A stretch of DNA of 42,344 nt from Chloroflexota bacterium (GCA_022616275.1 JAKEFB010000197.1:1-42344), one strand, 5' to 3'; counted from the first letter of the stretch, positions 20,867 through 28,996 are shown. Numbers and translations are program-made. Notes: a model not told the origin generated them from the sequence alone.

Positions 20867-22012
20867 CTACTTCACATTCTTCTCGTAAATGCGGTACTTC
20901 TTGTAGACGACGCCGCCCATGACTTCAATGGCCCGGTTCATGGCGTCGTTGGTTTCCAGGATCCAGGAGGCTTCGGCCAGGGGGTAGCCACGGGGCACGG
21001 CCGCTTTGGCCGTCTCGTAATACATTAGCCCGTCCACGCCTTTGGCCCGGTAAGGCTCAATCACCCCCAGGGCGATGACCCGGATGCGGTTGGTCTTGCG
21101 CTTGTTCAGCAACATCCGGGCCACGCCCAGGTAAGAGCCAAGCGTCGAGGGGCCTGGCCGGACCTGGCGCAGCACCTGGTTTACGTCCGGCACGGAGAGC
21201 GAGAAGCCGACCACGTCGCCGTCCTTTTCCACCAGGAAGGCCACGGCCGGGTCAATAACCGGCTTTAGACCTTCGGCAAGGTGGTGGATTTCCTCGTCGG
21301 TCATGGGCACAAAACCCCAGTTCTTCTCCCAGGCGCTGTTGTAGATCTTCTTGACCCGCTCAATTTCGTTGTCCCAATCTTTCATATTCAGCGGCCGGAT
21401 GGAGAGGCCATAGCGGTCCTTGACCTTGCCGACGATGCGGACGACCTTTTCCGGCATGCCGCCCGGCGCGACCAGCTTGGCCAGGTCGCCGTGCCAGGCC
21501 AGCAGGTCCATGGCCTTGGTGAAGCCGGCCGCTTCCAGGTACTCGACGTAGTAGCGAGGGTTGTAGGTCATTAAGATAACCGGTGGCTGGTCAAATCCCT
21601 CAATCAGCGTCCCGCACTCGTCGTTGGTCGAGAGGTTCATCGGCCCCAGGATCTTTTCGACGCCCCGGTCTCGCGCCCAGCGGCCGGCCGTTTCCAGCAG
21701 GGCCTCGGCCGCTTCCTGGTCGGGTAGCAGCTCAAAGACGCCAAAGTGGGCCACGTTTTCCCGGTGAACCTCGTTGTGGCGGTGGTTGAGGATGGCGGCG
21801 ATGGTCCCCACGGCCCGGCCGTTGCGGCGGGCAATAAAATAATCGGCCTCGGCGTGCTGGAAAAACGGGTTTTTGTTCTTGTCGAAAAAGGTCAGCCGCT
21901 CAAAAAAGAGCCACGGCACCCAGTTGGGGTCATTCTTGTAGACCTCCCAGGGCATCTTAATAAACTCCCGCAACTGCTTACCCGTCTCAACCCGCTCTAC
22001 TTCCAAACTCAT
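20867..22012 (-). CDS. GNAT-fold acetyltransferase-like protein
   Basis: The 381-residue protein resembles large uncharacterised GNAT-like proteins. The N-terminal half carries FIKMPWEVYKNDPNWVPWLF, FFQHAEADYFIARRNGRAVG and an acetyl-CoA-binding-like region. The middle has KILGPMNLSTNDECGTLIEG and MTYNPRYYVEYLEAAGF. The C-terminal half repeats the fold (AFLVEKDGDVVGFSLSVPD, IRVIALGVIEPYRAKGVDGL, AEASWILETNDAMNRAIEVM). The substrate is unknown. It is the last gene of a four-gene operon with three zinc-ribbon proteins; its ATG 22012 is three bases after the preceding stop. The start codon and upstream gene's stop both sit within a CTCATTG heptamer array. Confidence 0.7.
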   Translation of the reverse strand: MSLEVERVETGKQLREFIKMPWEVYKNDPNWVPWLFFERLTFFDKNKNPFFQHAEADYFIARRNGRAVGTIAAILNHRHNEVHRENVAHFGVFELLPDQEAAEALLETAGRWARDRGVEKILGPMNLSTNDECGTLIEGFDQPPVILMTYNPRYYVEYLEAAGFTKAMDLLAWHGDLAKLVAPGGMPEKVVRIVGKVKDRYGLSIRPLNMKDWDNEIERVKKIYNSAWEKNWGFVPMTDEEIHHLAEGLKPVIDPAVAFLVEKDGDVVGFSLSVPDVNQVLRQVRPGPSTLGSYLGVARMLLNKRKTNRIRVIALGVIEPYRAKGVDGLMYYETAKAAVPRGYPLAEASWILETNDAMNRAIEVMGGVVYKKYRIYEKNVK

Positions 22013-22033
22013 TGCTCATCGCTCATTGCTTTT
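22010..22033. repeat. heptamer short-tandem repeat CTCATTG/CTCATCG
   Basis: Three copies of a 7-bp word form the junction of two genes: they supply the C-terminal codons and stop of the upstream zinc-ribbon gene and the start region of the GNAT gene (minus strand). A related array occurs at 24561-24591. Confidence 0.8.
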
Positions 22034-22582
22034 AACTGGAATTGCCCACAACTCCGGCTCGCCCAGCGCCAGATGAAAGACCAGGTCCTTCAACCAATCG
22101 CTGCGCCGGGCCTCGACGGCCAGAACAATGAACTCCAGCAGCTTCCGGGCGTCGCCGGGCGTGACCACAGCGCTGACCAGTTGGGCCTGCTCCGGCCGCT
22201 CGACGAGCTGGAACTGGGGCTGCTGCTGGATCAGCCGGCTGCCTACGTCTTGGGCGGTGTGCATGGACAGCTCCCAGGCCGGCACGTACAGGCGGCGCGG
22301 CGCGCTCCACAACGCCTCGGCCTCTTTCTGGCCCGACCGGCCGCCGCCCTGGGTCTCCCGGTGCTGGAGCTGCACCTGGCCGCTAAAGACCCAAAACGGG
22401 TACCAGGGATTCATCTCCGGCCTGGCCCCGGCCGGCAGGGCGTAGCGGACGTTGATCTGGCTGGGGCCGTCCTGGCCAATGGCGACTTCGGCCCGGCAAT
22501 GGCCGCAGGCGACGACAATGTCGTCGTTTTCCGGCGCTAAGGGTTGGGTGCAAACGGGACAACGCAGGGCAATTAACTTCAT
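22016..22582 (-). CDS. zinc-ribbon protein of unknown function (third of operon)
   Basis: The 188-residue soluble protein opens with a zinc ribbon, Cys8-x2-Cys11-x14-Cys26-x2-Cys29 (LRCPVCTQPLAPENDDIVVA, then CGHC). This is the same spacing as the two upstream proteins. The rest (NPWYPFWVFSGQVQLQHRET, LYVPAWELSMHTAQDVGSRL) is not recognised. It overlaps the preceding gene by four bases and precedes the GNAT gene by three. The last codons (KSNER) and the stop derive from a heptamer repeat, so the natural C-terminus may have been replaced. Confidence 0.65.
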   Translation of the reverse strand: MKLIALRCPVCTQPLAPENDDIVVACGHCRAEVAIGQDGPSQINVRYALPAGARPEMNPWYPFWVFSGQVQLQHRETQGGGRSGQKEAEALWSAPRRLYVPAWELSMHTAQDVGSRLIQQQPQFQLVERPEQAQLVSAVVTPGDARKLLEFIVLAVEARRSDWLKDLVFHLALGEPELWAIPVKSNER

Positions 22583-23640
22583 CGTCTGGGGAGGTTCGAC
22601 AGATCGAGTTCGGAAATTTCCTCGATAATGCTCAGGCCGCTGGACAGCAAATTCTTAGCCTCACCCCCATCGGACAACGCCGCCTTGCGGGCCTCTTTTT
22701 GCAGCTTTTCGACCTCTTCCCCGTAGCGAAAGCGGCTGTATCCGGCAATAATCAGCCCGGCGCCAATGGCCAGGGGGAACAGGATAATCCACCAGCCGTC
22801 GCTGTCGTCGCTGTTGGCAAAGAGCAGGCCGGCCAGGATGGTGCCGTTGACCAGGATAAAGTTGCCGGCGGCCATGCCCAGGACCAGCATGGCCGCCCGG
22901 AAGAAGATGTTGCCGGGGGCTTTGCCATACAGCAGCGTCCCCTTAACGCCATCCACGACCACCTGGTAGTTGCGGCCGCGGTAGTCGTAGCGAGCGACCC
23001 ACAGCGGGTAATAGACCACAGACAACTGGCGACGCAACATGTGGAACTTTTCAAAGAATTTCTGCTTCAGGCTTTGCTTGCTCCTGGCCCGGTGGAGGAA
23101 ATGCTGCTCCGCCTCCTGCAAGGCATCATCCCGCGACTCCACCGGCTCAAAGACCATGCCCTCGGCGTGCAGCCGCTCCGAGTCGTACGGTTCCAGGTCA
23201 TCCTTAGACAGCGACACCTGGTGGACGCCAAACTCGGACACGTCGGCCGCGGCGTCGTTCCAGTGCATCTCCTCCATGACCTCGACTTCCACTGGCTTGG
23301 TGCTGTCTTCGCCCGACCTGACCCGGCCGAACATCCAGCCGGCGACAAAGGCCTGGACCCGCCAGTAAGGCAGATAGACCAGGAACAGCTCCCGGACCTG
23401 GGCCACCCGCTTCAGGTCGCGGGCTTTGTCCATGCCGGAGAAAAAGCCACGCACGGCGGCCAGCACCCGGTCCCGGTCCAGGCGGTTAACCACCTGCCAA
23501 CGGCGGATGCCTCGCTCTCCCTGGACCAGGGAACGGGTCTGGCAGGAAGGGCAGGTGACAATGCGCGTCCCTTCAGGCACAGGCACAACGGCGGCGCAGT
23601 TGGGGCAGTTTAAACCATGTGAAGCGGTTTGTGGACTCAT
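22579..23640 (-). CDS. zinc-ribbon membrane protein (second of operon)
   Basis: The 353-residue protein has an N-terminal zinc ribbon (Cys12, Cys15, Cys30, Cys33; NCPNC ... TCPSC), a central domain with VRELFLVYLPYWRVQAFVAG and LSVVYYPLWVARYDYRGRNY, two hydrophobic segments at about 245-270 and 280-300, and an acidic C-terminal tail (EEISELDLSNLPRR). The YxPxW/PLW blocks recur in the upstream neighbour, so the two are divergent paralogues. It overlaps both flanking genes by four bases, so translation is coupled. The function is unknown; a zinc-dependent membrane-associated complex is inferred. Confidence 0.65.
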   Translation of the reverse strand: MSPQTASHGLNCPNCAAVVPVPEGTRIVTCPSCQTRSLVQGERGIRRWQVVNRLDRDRVLAAVRGFFSGMDKARDLKRVAQVRELFLVYLPYWRVQAFVAGWMFGRVRSGEDSTKPVEVEVMEEMHWNDAAADVSEFGVHQVSLSKDDLEPYDSERLHAEGMVFEPVESRDDALQEAEQHFLHRARSKQSLKQKFFEKFHMLRRQLSVVYYPLWVARYDYRGRNYQVVVDGVKGTLLYGKAPGNIFFRAAMLVLGMAAGNFILVNGTILAGLLFANSDDSDGWWIILFPLAIGAGLIIAGYSRFRYGEEVEKLQKEARKAALSDGGEAKNLLSSGLSIIEEISELDLSNLPRR

Positions 23641-24446
23641 ACTTTAGCCGAAATGACGGTGGCCAGGGTGAAAATAGGGATGGCCAGGATAACAGCTAAG
23701 ACCAAATAGGCCAGGACGCCAATGGCCAGCCCGGTGCCCTCGGCCGTGAAGTAACCGGCCAGGGGAATAAAGGAGGCGCAGCAGTAAACGGCAAAGGCGG
23801 CCGCGCCGATGGCAAAGTAAGGCGCTTCCCACTTGGAGGGGTAAATGTTGGCGAAGACCTTGCTGGTAGCGGCGTCTACCACGGCCGTGTAGCGCCGGCC
23901 GTTGTGGCTGTACTTGCACTGGTAGACCGGCAGGTGGACCAGGGCCACCTCGCGGATACTCGACCGGTGTACGCGGTGATCGTTTTCCAGCCAGCGCAAC
24001 ATGGCCTCGTAGGGAACGGTTGCCTCGACCGCCTGCTCGTCGAAAGACGGGTCGTACGTTTCCAGGTCGGCCGCCGGCACGGTCAGCTCCTTCAGCTCGG
24101 AGACGGACAGGGCCGCGGCCGGCTCCAGCAAGACCATCTCCTGCCCGTTCTGGTTGGCCCGCACCAGCCACATCGGGAACAACTGGAAGACCGGCCCTTC
24201 GATCTGGGCTTTCTTGTCCAGGTCTTTGACCGTCTTGTTGCCGGCCATCCAGCGTCTCAGGGCGGCGACGGCGTCGTTCTCGCGGACGGTCTGGCGGACG
24301 GCGTAGTGAAAAACAGCCTGGCTCTTGTCTACGACGTTGGCCGTGCCGCAAAATTCGCAGGTGACCAGGGAGACCCCTTGTTCGACGGCCAGGGGGGCGG
24401 TGCATTGGCGGCAAAGAATCTGGGTGGCGACTGGAGTCGTAGCCAT
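23637..24446 (-). CDS. zinc-ribbon membrane protein (first of operon)
   Basis: The 269-residue protein has a zinc ribbon (Cys12, Cys15, Cys30, Cys33; LCRQC ... TCEFC), then LRRWMAGNKTVKDLDKKAQI, FQLFPMWLVRA, VALVHLPVYQCKYSHNGRRY and two C-terminal membrane segments (YFAIGAAAFAVYCCASFIPL; IGVLAYLVLAVILAIPIFTL). The start is ATG 24446. The longer frame to 24560 runs through an octamer repeat and is rejected. TACAAT at 24461-24456 lies six bases upstream of ATG, so the transcript may be leaderless. It is the head of the four-gene operon and paralogous to the next gene. Confidence 0.65.
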   Translation of the reverse strand: MATTPVATQILCRQCTAPLAVEQGVSLVTCEFCGTANVVDKSQAVFHYAVRQTVRENDAVAALRRWMAGNKTVKDLDKKAQIEGPVFQLFPMWLVRANQNGQEMVLLEPAAALSVSELKELTVPAADLETYDPSFDEQAVEATVPYEAMLRWLENDHRVHRSSIREVALVHLPVYQCKYSHNGRRYTAVVDAATSKVFANIYPSKWEAPYFAIGAAAFAVYCCASFIPLAGYFTAEGTGLAIGVLAYLVLAVILAIPIFTLATVISAKV

Positions 24447-24517
24447 GAAGTTATTGTAGCATGCTCCTTTTGGCTGTACCACACCTGGCAGAGACGGCGC
24501 TTTGTGATAAACTACCA

Positions 24518-24591
24518 GTTTGCGAGTTTGCAAGTCTGCGAGTTTGCGAGTAAATACCATTACTCATCGCTCATTGCTCATCGCTCATTAC
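24518..24591. repeat. two short-tandem repeats upstream of efp (octamer and heptamer)
   Basis: Four copies of GCGAGTTT-type octamers (24518-24554) are followed by four CTCATCG/CTCATTG heptamers (24561-24591). Two different word families stand side by side between the divergent zinc-ribbon operon and efp. Confidence 0.8.
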
Positions 24592-24613
24592 TATATTAAG
24601 GAGCATCAAGATT

Positions 24614-25171
24614 ATGATTGACGTTAACCAATTGCGCCGGGGCACGACTTTTCTGCACGACGGCGAGATTTATAAGGTAACGGAGTATTCGCACAACAAG
24701 CCCGGCCGGGGCAAGGCGACGATTCGCGTCAGCGTGCGCAACGTGCGCCGGGGGACCAACCTGCAGTTGACCTTCTCTTCCGGCGATCGGGTGGAGGACA
24801 TTCGCCTGGACAAGCGTAACGTGCAGTATCTATACGACGACGGCCAATTTTTCGTGTTTATGGACACCGAGACGTACGAGCAACCTCACGTGCCGCACGC
24901 CGTTTTTGGCGACGACGCCCAATGGCTGCGGGAAAATATGGAACTGGAGCTGCTGTTTTACGAGAGCGAGGTGCTGGACTACAACCTGCCATTGAACGTG
25001 GAGCTGGAGGTGGTGGATGCGGAACGGGCCATTGCCGGCGACACGGCCACCGGCGCGACCAAGGAAGTGGTGACGGAGACTGGCGTCAAGGTGCGCACGC
25101 CGCTCTTTGTGAATGTGGGGGACGTGATCCGGGTGGATACTCGCACCGGGGCCTACGTCACCCGCGTCTAA
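24614..25171 (+). CDS. efp: translation elongation factor P
   Basis: The 185-residue EF-P relieves ribosome stalling at polyproline. The three beta-barrel domains are recognisable: KOW-like N-terminal domain (1-62), OB domain I (about 65-125; YLYDDGQFFVFMDTETYEQ) and OB domain II (about 128-185; KVRTPLFVNVGDVIRVDTRT). The tip of the modification loop reads KPGRGKA, with Arg32 where E. coli has the lysylated Lys34. Arg at this place is rhamnosylated by EarP in some proteobacteria, but no earP is near. Start ATG 24614 is preceded by AAGGAG. Many Thr-Pro-rich secreted proteins in this window would make EF-P important. Confidence 0.95.
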   Translation: MIDVNQLRRGTTFLHDGEIYKVTEYSHNKPGRGKATIRVSVRNVRRGTNLQLTFSSGDRVEDIRLDKRNVQYLYDDGQFFVFMDTETYEQPHVPHAVFGDDAQWLRENMELELLFYESEVLDYNLPLNVELEVVDAERAIAGDTATGATKEVVTETGVKVRTPLFVNVGDVIRVDTRTGAYVTRV

Positions 25172-25232
25172 ACTACCCCAATCGTTACGAAATACAGCCA
25201 GGGGGCGCCGCGATGTGCCCTTTAATCTGTTC

Positions 25233-25260
25233 GCCGGGGATTGACAAATCCCCGGCTTTG
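25233..25260 (+). terminator. rho-independent terminator after efp
   Basis: GCCGGGGATT/AATCCCCGGC, a 10-bp stem with GACA loop, is followed by TTTG. It also lies at the end of the convergent DUF2283 gene. Confidence 0.75.
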
Positions 25261-25280
25261 CAGTTTGTGCATACCGTAAA

Positions 25281-25514
25281 TCAGGCCGCCTCGGCTTCGA
25301 GTAGTTGGAGCGTTTTTGCCTGAATAGATTCAAGCACCGAGTCACGCAGAAAAGCGCTGGCGTGTAAGATCTCGACTCCAATCATTTCATTCTTACTGTT
25401 TAACTCTACTGTAATATTAGGAGTGAGTTCCACGCTTCTACTCTCTGGCTCATCGGAGATAACCAGGTGCAATATATCCTCTTGCTCGAAGTATCTAATA
25501 TAGGCTTTATTCAT
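25281..25514 (-). CDS. DUF2283 antitoxin-like protein
   Basis: A 77-residue DUF2283 protein: IRYFEQEDILHLVISDEPES, SVELTPNITVELN and MIGVEILHAS follow the family's beta-rich core. The start is ATG 25514; the longer frame overlaps the upstream gene. DUF2283 proteins commonly follow a small DUF4258 or BrnT-like toxin. Here the upstream stop overlaps this start by eight bases. It is probably the antitoxin of the pair. The last 25 residues (LRDSVLESIQAKTLQLLEAE) form a helix that would contact the toxin or DNA (inference). Confidence 0.7.
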   Translation of the reverse strand: MNKAYIRYFEQEDILHLVISDEPESRSVELTPNITVELNSKNEMIGVEILHASAFLRDSVLESIQAKTLQLLEAEAA

Positions 25515-25782
25515 GAATGGTAAACCTTCCAGTCCTAACCCGGAATCGAATCTGCTGACGCGTGACAACGTGGACAGTCACTGGAGTAAATATGTCTCCT
25601 TCAACGTCGTAGGGAATCGCGATTAATTGCCGATCATGGCGACCAACCACAACGAGGCGCCCTGTCTCAGTATCAAAATAACGTTCGCTAGAGTGCCGGA
25701 CGATATGCTCAAGTTTCGACAACTCGAATTTTCTGAGTGCTGCACGATATTTGAGATACTCAGTCCAGATAATCGTCGGCAC
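25507..25782 (-). CDS. DUF4258-type toxin-like protein
   Basis: The 91-residue protein starts with IIWTEYLKYRAALRKFEL and continues with ERYFDTETGRLVVVGRHDRQ, LIAIPYDVEG, TPVTVHVVTRQQIRFRVRTG and RFTIHE. This is typical of small DUF4258/BrnT-like ribonuclease-fold toxins encoded before a DUF2283 partner. The start is GTG 25782, as the nearby ATG lies in another frame. The two genes overlap by eight bases. Toxin activity is inferred from the arrangement and family; no catalytic residue set can be defined by eye. Confidence 0.65.
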   Translation of the reverse strand: MPTIIWTEYLKYRAALRKFELSKLEHIVRHSSERYFDTETGRLVVVGRHDRQLIAIPYDVEGDIFTPVTVHVVTRQQIRFRVRTGRFTIHE

Positions 25783-25854
25783 GGCGTCTTGCCATCATAA
25801 AGTATAGTGGTCAACTATAACTGAGAACGCCTTACCACTCAAATCCAAATTTTC

Positions 25855-26985
25855 TTATTCATAGACCAACACAACTTTTGTATTCAGAAAGTTACCCAAC
25901 CGTTCCGCTTCGGCCGCGATACCCTCTTTGACCCCGGCCGCTGCTGGCTTGAACATGCTTACCTTGACCGTCGTCTGGCTGCGCTGGCTGTCGTACTCCC
26001 ACGTACCGGCCATCCGGCCGTCTACCAGGACGACGGCCGAAATCCAACCCTGGGGGCGAAAGACCCGGCCCTTGTAGGCGGCCGGCAATAGCGGCTCGCA
26101 ATCACGGGACAGGCCGATGACGTAGGCGTCAAACTGGGGCAGCAAGTTGACCGAACGGGGCGCTTCAAGTGCCTGTAAATGCTCGAGCGTGGCCCTTAAG
26201 GCCCAGGCCGGCCAGCCCTCCACGTCAACTTCTTCAATCTCGTCGCCCAGAGAGCGGAACAGTTTTTTGGCCGGCCCTTCCTGGAAGCCCCACCAACGGG
26301 CGAAGTCGGCCGCCGGTGCCGGGCCGTAGGCGGCGAGATAGCGGCGGGCCATTTCCTGGAGCGCCTCCTGGGGGTCCAGCGGCTGCCACTCCCCGATCCA
26401 CCGGCCGGGCCGGACAAAGGTGACGTTCTGGCCCTGGCTGGGTCCGAAACACAAATCGCCCCGGAAAGCCGACGGTTTTAGCAGCGCGCCCCAACCGGAA
26501 AGAAGCACCTGGCCCAGGTTGGGCTGGCCGGCCCGCTCGGCAATGGCGCCGGCCAACTGCTCGCGGGTCATGGGGGTGTCGTTGAGGACCTGGGGGATGG
26601 CGTCAATAATGGCCTCAAGCTCGGCCGGGGTGACGCCGTGATAGGTGTAGTAGCTGGGCGGCCGGCGGATGGTCTGGGCGGCGCGAGCGGCGACGTAAAG
26701 GGGGAATTCACTAGTGGTCAATAAATGAAGCGTGCCGCGCATGGCCCAGGTCTTAATGAGCGTGCGCTCTTGCCAGAGGGCGTTCTGGACGCCGGCCGGG
26801 GAAAGGCCGTCAAGGCGCGCCCCCAGGGCCAGCTCGGCGGCCGACATGAGCTGGGCCTGGACGCCGCCGATCCGGATAACGACTTCAAGTAATTGCTGGT
26901 GGTCGGCTCGCCGCAGTAGATAATGTTGTGATAACCGCCGGGCGTGGACCTGGCTCCAGGTTAAAGAGCGTCCTATTCTATCCAT
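25855..26985 (-). CDS. AlkZ-like winged-helix DNA glycosylase (HTH_42 family)
   Basis: The 376-residue protein belongs to the winged-helix DNA-binding family that includes AlkZ and YcaQ, which unhook alkylated bases and interstrand crosslinks. The catalytic QxQ motif is present in RIGGVQAQLMSAAELAL (Gln43, Gln45). Further landmarks are TLIKTWAMRGTLHLLTTSEF, the Pro/aromatic stretch PPSYYTYHGVTPAE, LPQFDAYVIGLSRDCEPLLP and FRPQGWISAVVLVDGRMAGT. It overlaps the upstream GNAT gene by eight bases, so they are co-expressed. AlkZ homologues in antibiotic producers give self-resistance to genotoxins; no such cluster is adjacent here, so general repair is more likely. Confidence 0.8.
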   Translation of the reverse strand: MDRIGRSLTWSQVHARRLSQHYLLRRADHQQLLEVVIRIGGVQAQLMSAAELALGARLDGLSPAGVQNALWQERTLIKTWAMRGTLHLLTTSEFPLYVAARAAQTIRRPPSYYTYHGVTPAELEAIIDAIPQVLNDTPMTREQLAGAIAERAGQPNLGQVLLSGWGALLKPSAFRGDLCFGPSQGQNVTFVRPGRWIGEWQPLDPQEALQEMARRYLAAYGPAPAADFARWWGFQEGPAKKLFRSLGDEIEEVDVEGWPAWALRATLEHLQALEAPRSVNLLPQFDAYVIGLSRDCEPLLPAAYKGRVFRPQGWISAVVLVDGRMAGTWEYDSQRSQTTVKVSMFKPAAAGVKEGIAAEAERLGNFLNTKVVLVYE

Positions 26986-27562
26986 TGTTGGGGCGCGTAT
27001 CGTGCAGGACGATGCCTACGCGCTTGGCCATGATAATGTCCGGTTTTCCCGGTCCGTTGGCGTCGGGGATGACGCCAACGATGGCAAAACCCAGCTTTTG
27101 GTAGAACTCGTAGGGATGGCCGCGCAAATTTTTGACGTTGCTGAGGTGCCGCCACACGTCAGGGTAGAGGTCGGTGTTGCTGAGGCTGGTCATGTTGTCC
27201 TCGTCGTCGGTGCCCAGGTAGAGGGTGATGCCGCCCTGCTCGCGCACCCGCGCTTCCAGGTCGGCGACCAGCGCCCGGCCGATGCCCTGGCCCTGGTAGC
27301 CAGGATGGACGACCATGGGGTGCAATTCCCAGGCGTTGCCGTCGTATTCGGGGATAGCCGCCACCCAGCCCAGGACCGTGCCGTCGTCGCCGATGGCCAC
27401 ACGGCTGATGCGGCCCGGCTCCAGCGACTCCCGGACATCCTCAAGCGCCGACTCCAAGGTGGGCCAGGCGGCCGGCCAGTGTTCCTGAAAGGCGTCAACG
27501 AGCAGGGCGGCCGTCTGGCCGATGATTTCCTGGTTGTCGGGATGGAGGTCAATAATTCGCAC
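26978..27562 (-). CDS. GNAT acetyltransferase, aminoglycoside 6'-acetyltransferase-like
   Basis: The 194-residue single GNAT domain has the acetyl-CoA pyrophosphate-binding motif VVHPGYQGQGIGRALV (84-99). ELHPMVVHPG, TDLYPDVWRHLSNVKNL, PYEFYQKLGFAIVGVIPDAN and GKPDIIMAKRV resemble AAC(6')-type and related N-acetyltransferases. The true substrate is unknown; many chromosomal homologues do not confer resistance. It lies between a propeller lipoprotein (24 bp upstream) and the AlkZ-like gene (8-bp overlap), so a three-gene unit is likely. Confidence 0.75.
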   Translation of the reverse strand: MRIIDLHPDNQEIIGQTAALLVDAFQEHWPAAWPTLESALEDVRESLEPGRISRVAIGDDGTVLGWVAAIPEYDGNAWELHPMVVHPGYQGQGIGRALVADLEARVREQGGITLYLGTDDEDNMTSLSNTDLYPDVWRHLSNVKNLRGHPYEFYQKLGFAIVGVIPDANGPGKPDIIMAKRVGIVLHDTRPNNG

Positions 27563-27586
27563 GCGCTATCTCCTCAAAAAGATATA

Positions 27587-28903
27587 TTACCGCCAGTCGA
27601 GCAATCCCGCGCCTTCCTTCAACTCAAACCGCATGGCTTCTCCATTCTGTAAGCCAATAAGCCAATAAGTCGTTTCCTCACGGTTGTGTGTCGTACAGGC
27701 GATTTGATTATTCGCCGGACTCCAAACAATGTTACCTCTGCATTCCAACGGCCAGTTTTGCGTAGGGCTGAAAAGCACCTGCCCTGTTTCTATTTCTATA
27801 ACCCACAAGCCTTTGGCTGGGTCGTGATCGTCTCTGGCGTAAAAGGCAATCATCGAGCCATCGTGGCTCCAGGCAGGTAATGGCGGTTGGACATCGGTCC
27901 CGAAGACGCGGTAGTTGTGGACGTAACGTACTGTACGAGCAGCAAAATCAAACAAGGCCACCCCTTCATTGAGATTTGGATCCGATTCTATACGGCGATA
28001 CACGTAAGCGGCCAGGAACTCTCCATTTGGGGACCAAGCGCGCGCACTTACATATTCCCGCAATGGTGTGTTTTCCGATGGAACCAGAGAGAAGTCGGCG
28101 CCTGAAAACGGACGGGAACCAGTTGAATTCTCGTATATTCTGTCGCCGTAAATGAGTAACGAAGCATAGGGCCGGGGAGCAAGCCAGTTATAAAATCCCT
28201 CACTTTCGTCCAAAACCTTATAATCGCTGCCATCGGTTCTGGCCCTGGTAAGGAAACCATAATCAAAATCGCCAAACGGTGAGTGAAACGGCTCGTACTC
28301 TTCTGGCCAGGAACCAAAGACAATTATGCCGTCTTGTCCTGGCCACCATTCTGGGCAGCATTCACTTCGACTGGCTGTATGGGTGATATTTCGTTTTAAG
28401 CCGGTTCTCAAATCAGCCACAAAGATATCGTCGTTCTGAATATAAAGTACCTGGCCACCATCAGGTGAAATAACAGCGTCTGGCTTATCGGAAATGCGAC
28501 TCGCCGAGCTATTTGAGCCAACTCGCCAGATACCGTCCTCAGCACGGTAAATGAGACCAGGGGGAGCATCGGTCAAGGGCAACAGTGTTGGCGAGGACGT
28601 TGGGGTAATAGTTGGTGCTGGCGTATGAGTTGGCGTAGGAAGGGCAGTTGGAGTAAGAAATGGGATGTCCGTCGGCCGGGGGGTCGGTGTAGATAGGTGA
28701 GAATCTGTCGTTGGCGGAGTCGCCGGAACCTTTGTGCTTGCAAGAGTGGTTACGGTAACTGATTCTAAAGGCGTTTGTGTGGCAGTGCTAACGACGGGAA
28801 TGGTTGTCGGTGGGGAATCAACCAGAGGCGAATTGGCCTTGTCCTGGCAAGCATAAACCAAGAACAAAGCCAGTAAGAGGAGTAGGTGCTTCTTCGCACT
28901 CAT
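27587..28903 (-). CDS. TolB-like beta-propeller lipoprotein
   Basis: The 438-residue protein begins with a lipoprotein signal (HLLLLLALFLVYACQ; Cys19 lipidated), a Thr/Pro-rich linker (about 30-115) and then repeated propeller blades of the TolB/PD40 type: DAVISPDGGQVLYIQNDDIF, CPEWWPGQDGIIVFGSW, ARAWSPNGEFLAAYVYRRIE, LPAWSHDGSMIAFYARDD and NIVWSPANNQIACTTHN. It is attached to the outer face of the cytoplasmic membrane. Codon use is less GC-rich than in neighbours, which may indicate later arrival. The function is likely binding or scaffolding; no enzyme signature is seen. Confidence 0.75.
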   Translation of the reverse strand: MSAKKHLLLLLALFLVYACQDKANSPLVDSPPTTIPVVSTATQTPLESVTVTTLASTKVPATPPTTDSHLSTPTPRPTDIPFLTPTALPTPTHTPAPTITPTSSPTLLPLTDAPPGLIYRAEDGIWRVGSNSSASRISDKPDAVISPDGGQVLYIQNDDIFVADLRTGLKRNITHTASRSECCPEWWPGQDGIIVFGSWPEEYEPFHSPFGDFDYGFLTRARTDGSDYKVLDESEGFYNWLAPRPYASLLIYGDRIYENSTGSRPFSGADFSLVPSENTPLREYVSARAWSPNGEFLAAYVYRRIESDPNLNEGVALFDFAARTVRYVHNYRVFGTDVQPPLPAWSHDGSMIAFYARDDHDPAKGLWVIEIETGQVLFSPTQNWPLECRGNIVWSPANNQIACTTHNREETTYWLIGLQNGEAMRFELKEGAGLLDWR

Positions 28904-28996
28904 TTAACAATTAACAAAGGTTTTCTCTACGCCTTGACTACCGCTGGTGAGTGGCAATGCAATTTGGTTTTGACATAGGCTGAGGTAGTTAACGCC

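Noticed and set aside
24447-24560. N-terminal extension of the first zinc-ribbon protein
   Set aside because: It runs through an octamer word array and precedes the zinc ribbon that starts the paralogues; ATG 24446 matches their N-termini.
25855-26985. Self-resistance glycosylase of a genotoxin cluster
   Set aside because: The QxQ motif supports an AlkZ-like enzyme, but no biosynthetic genes for a DNA-damaging product lie beside it; the oxidative cluster is 5 kb away on the other strand.
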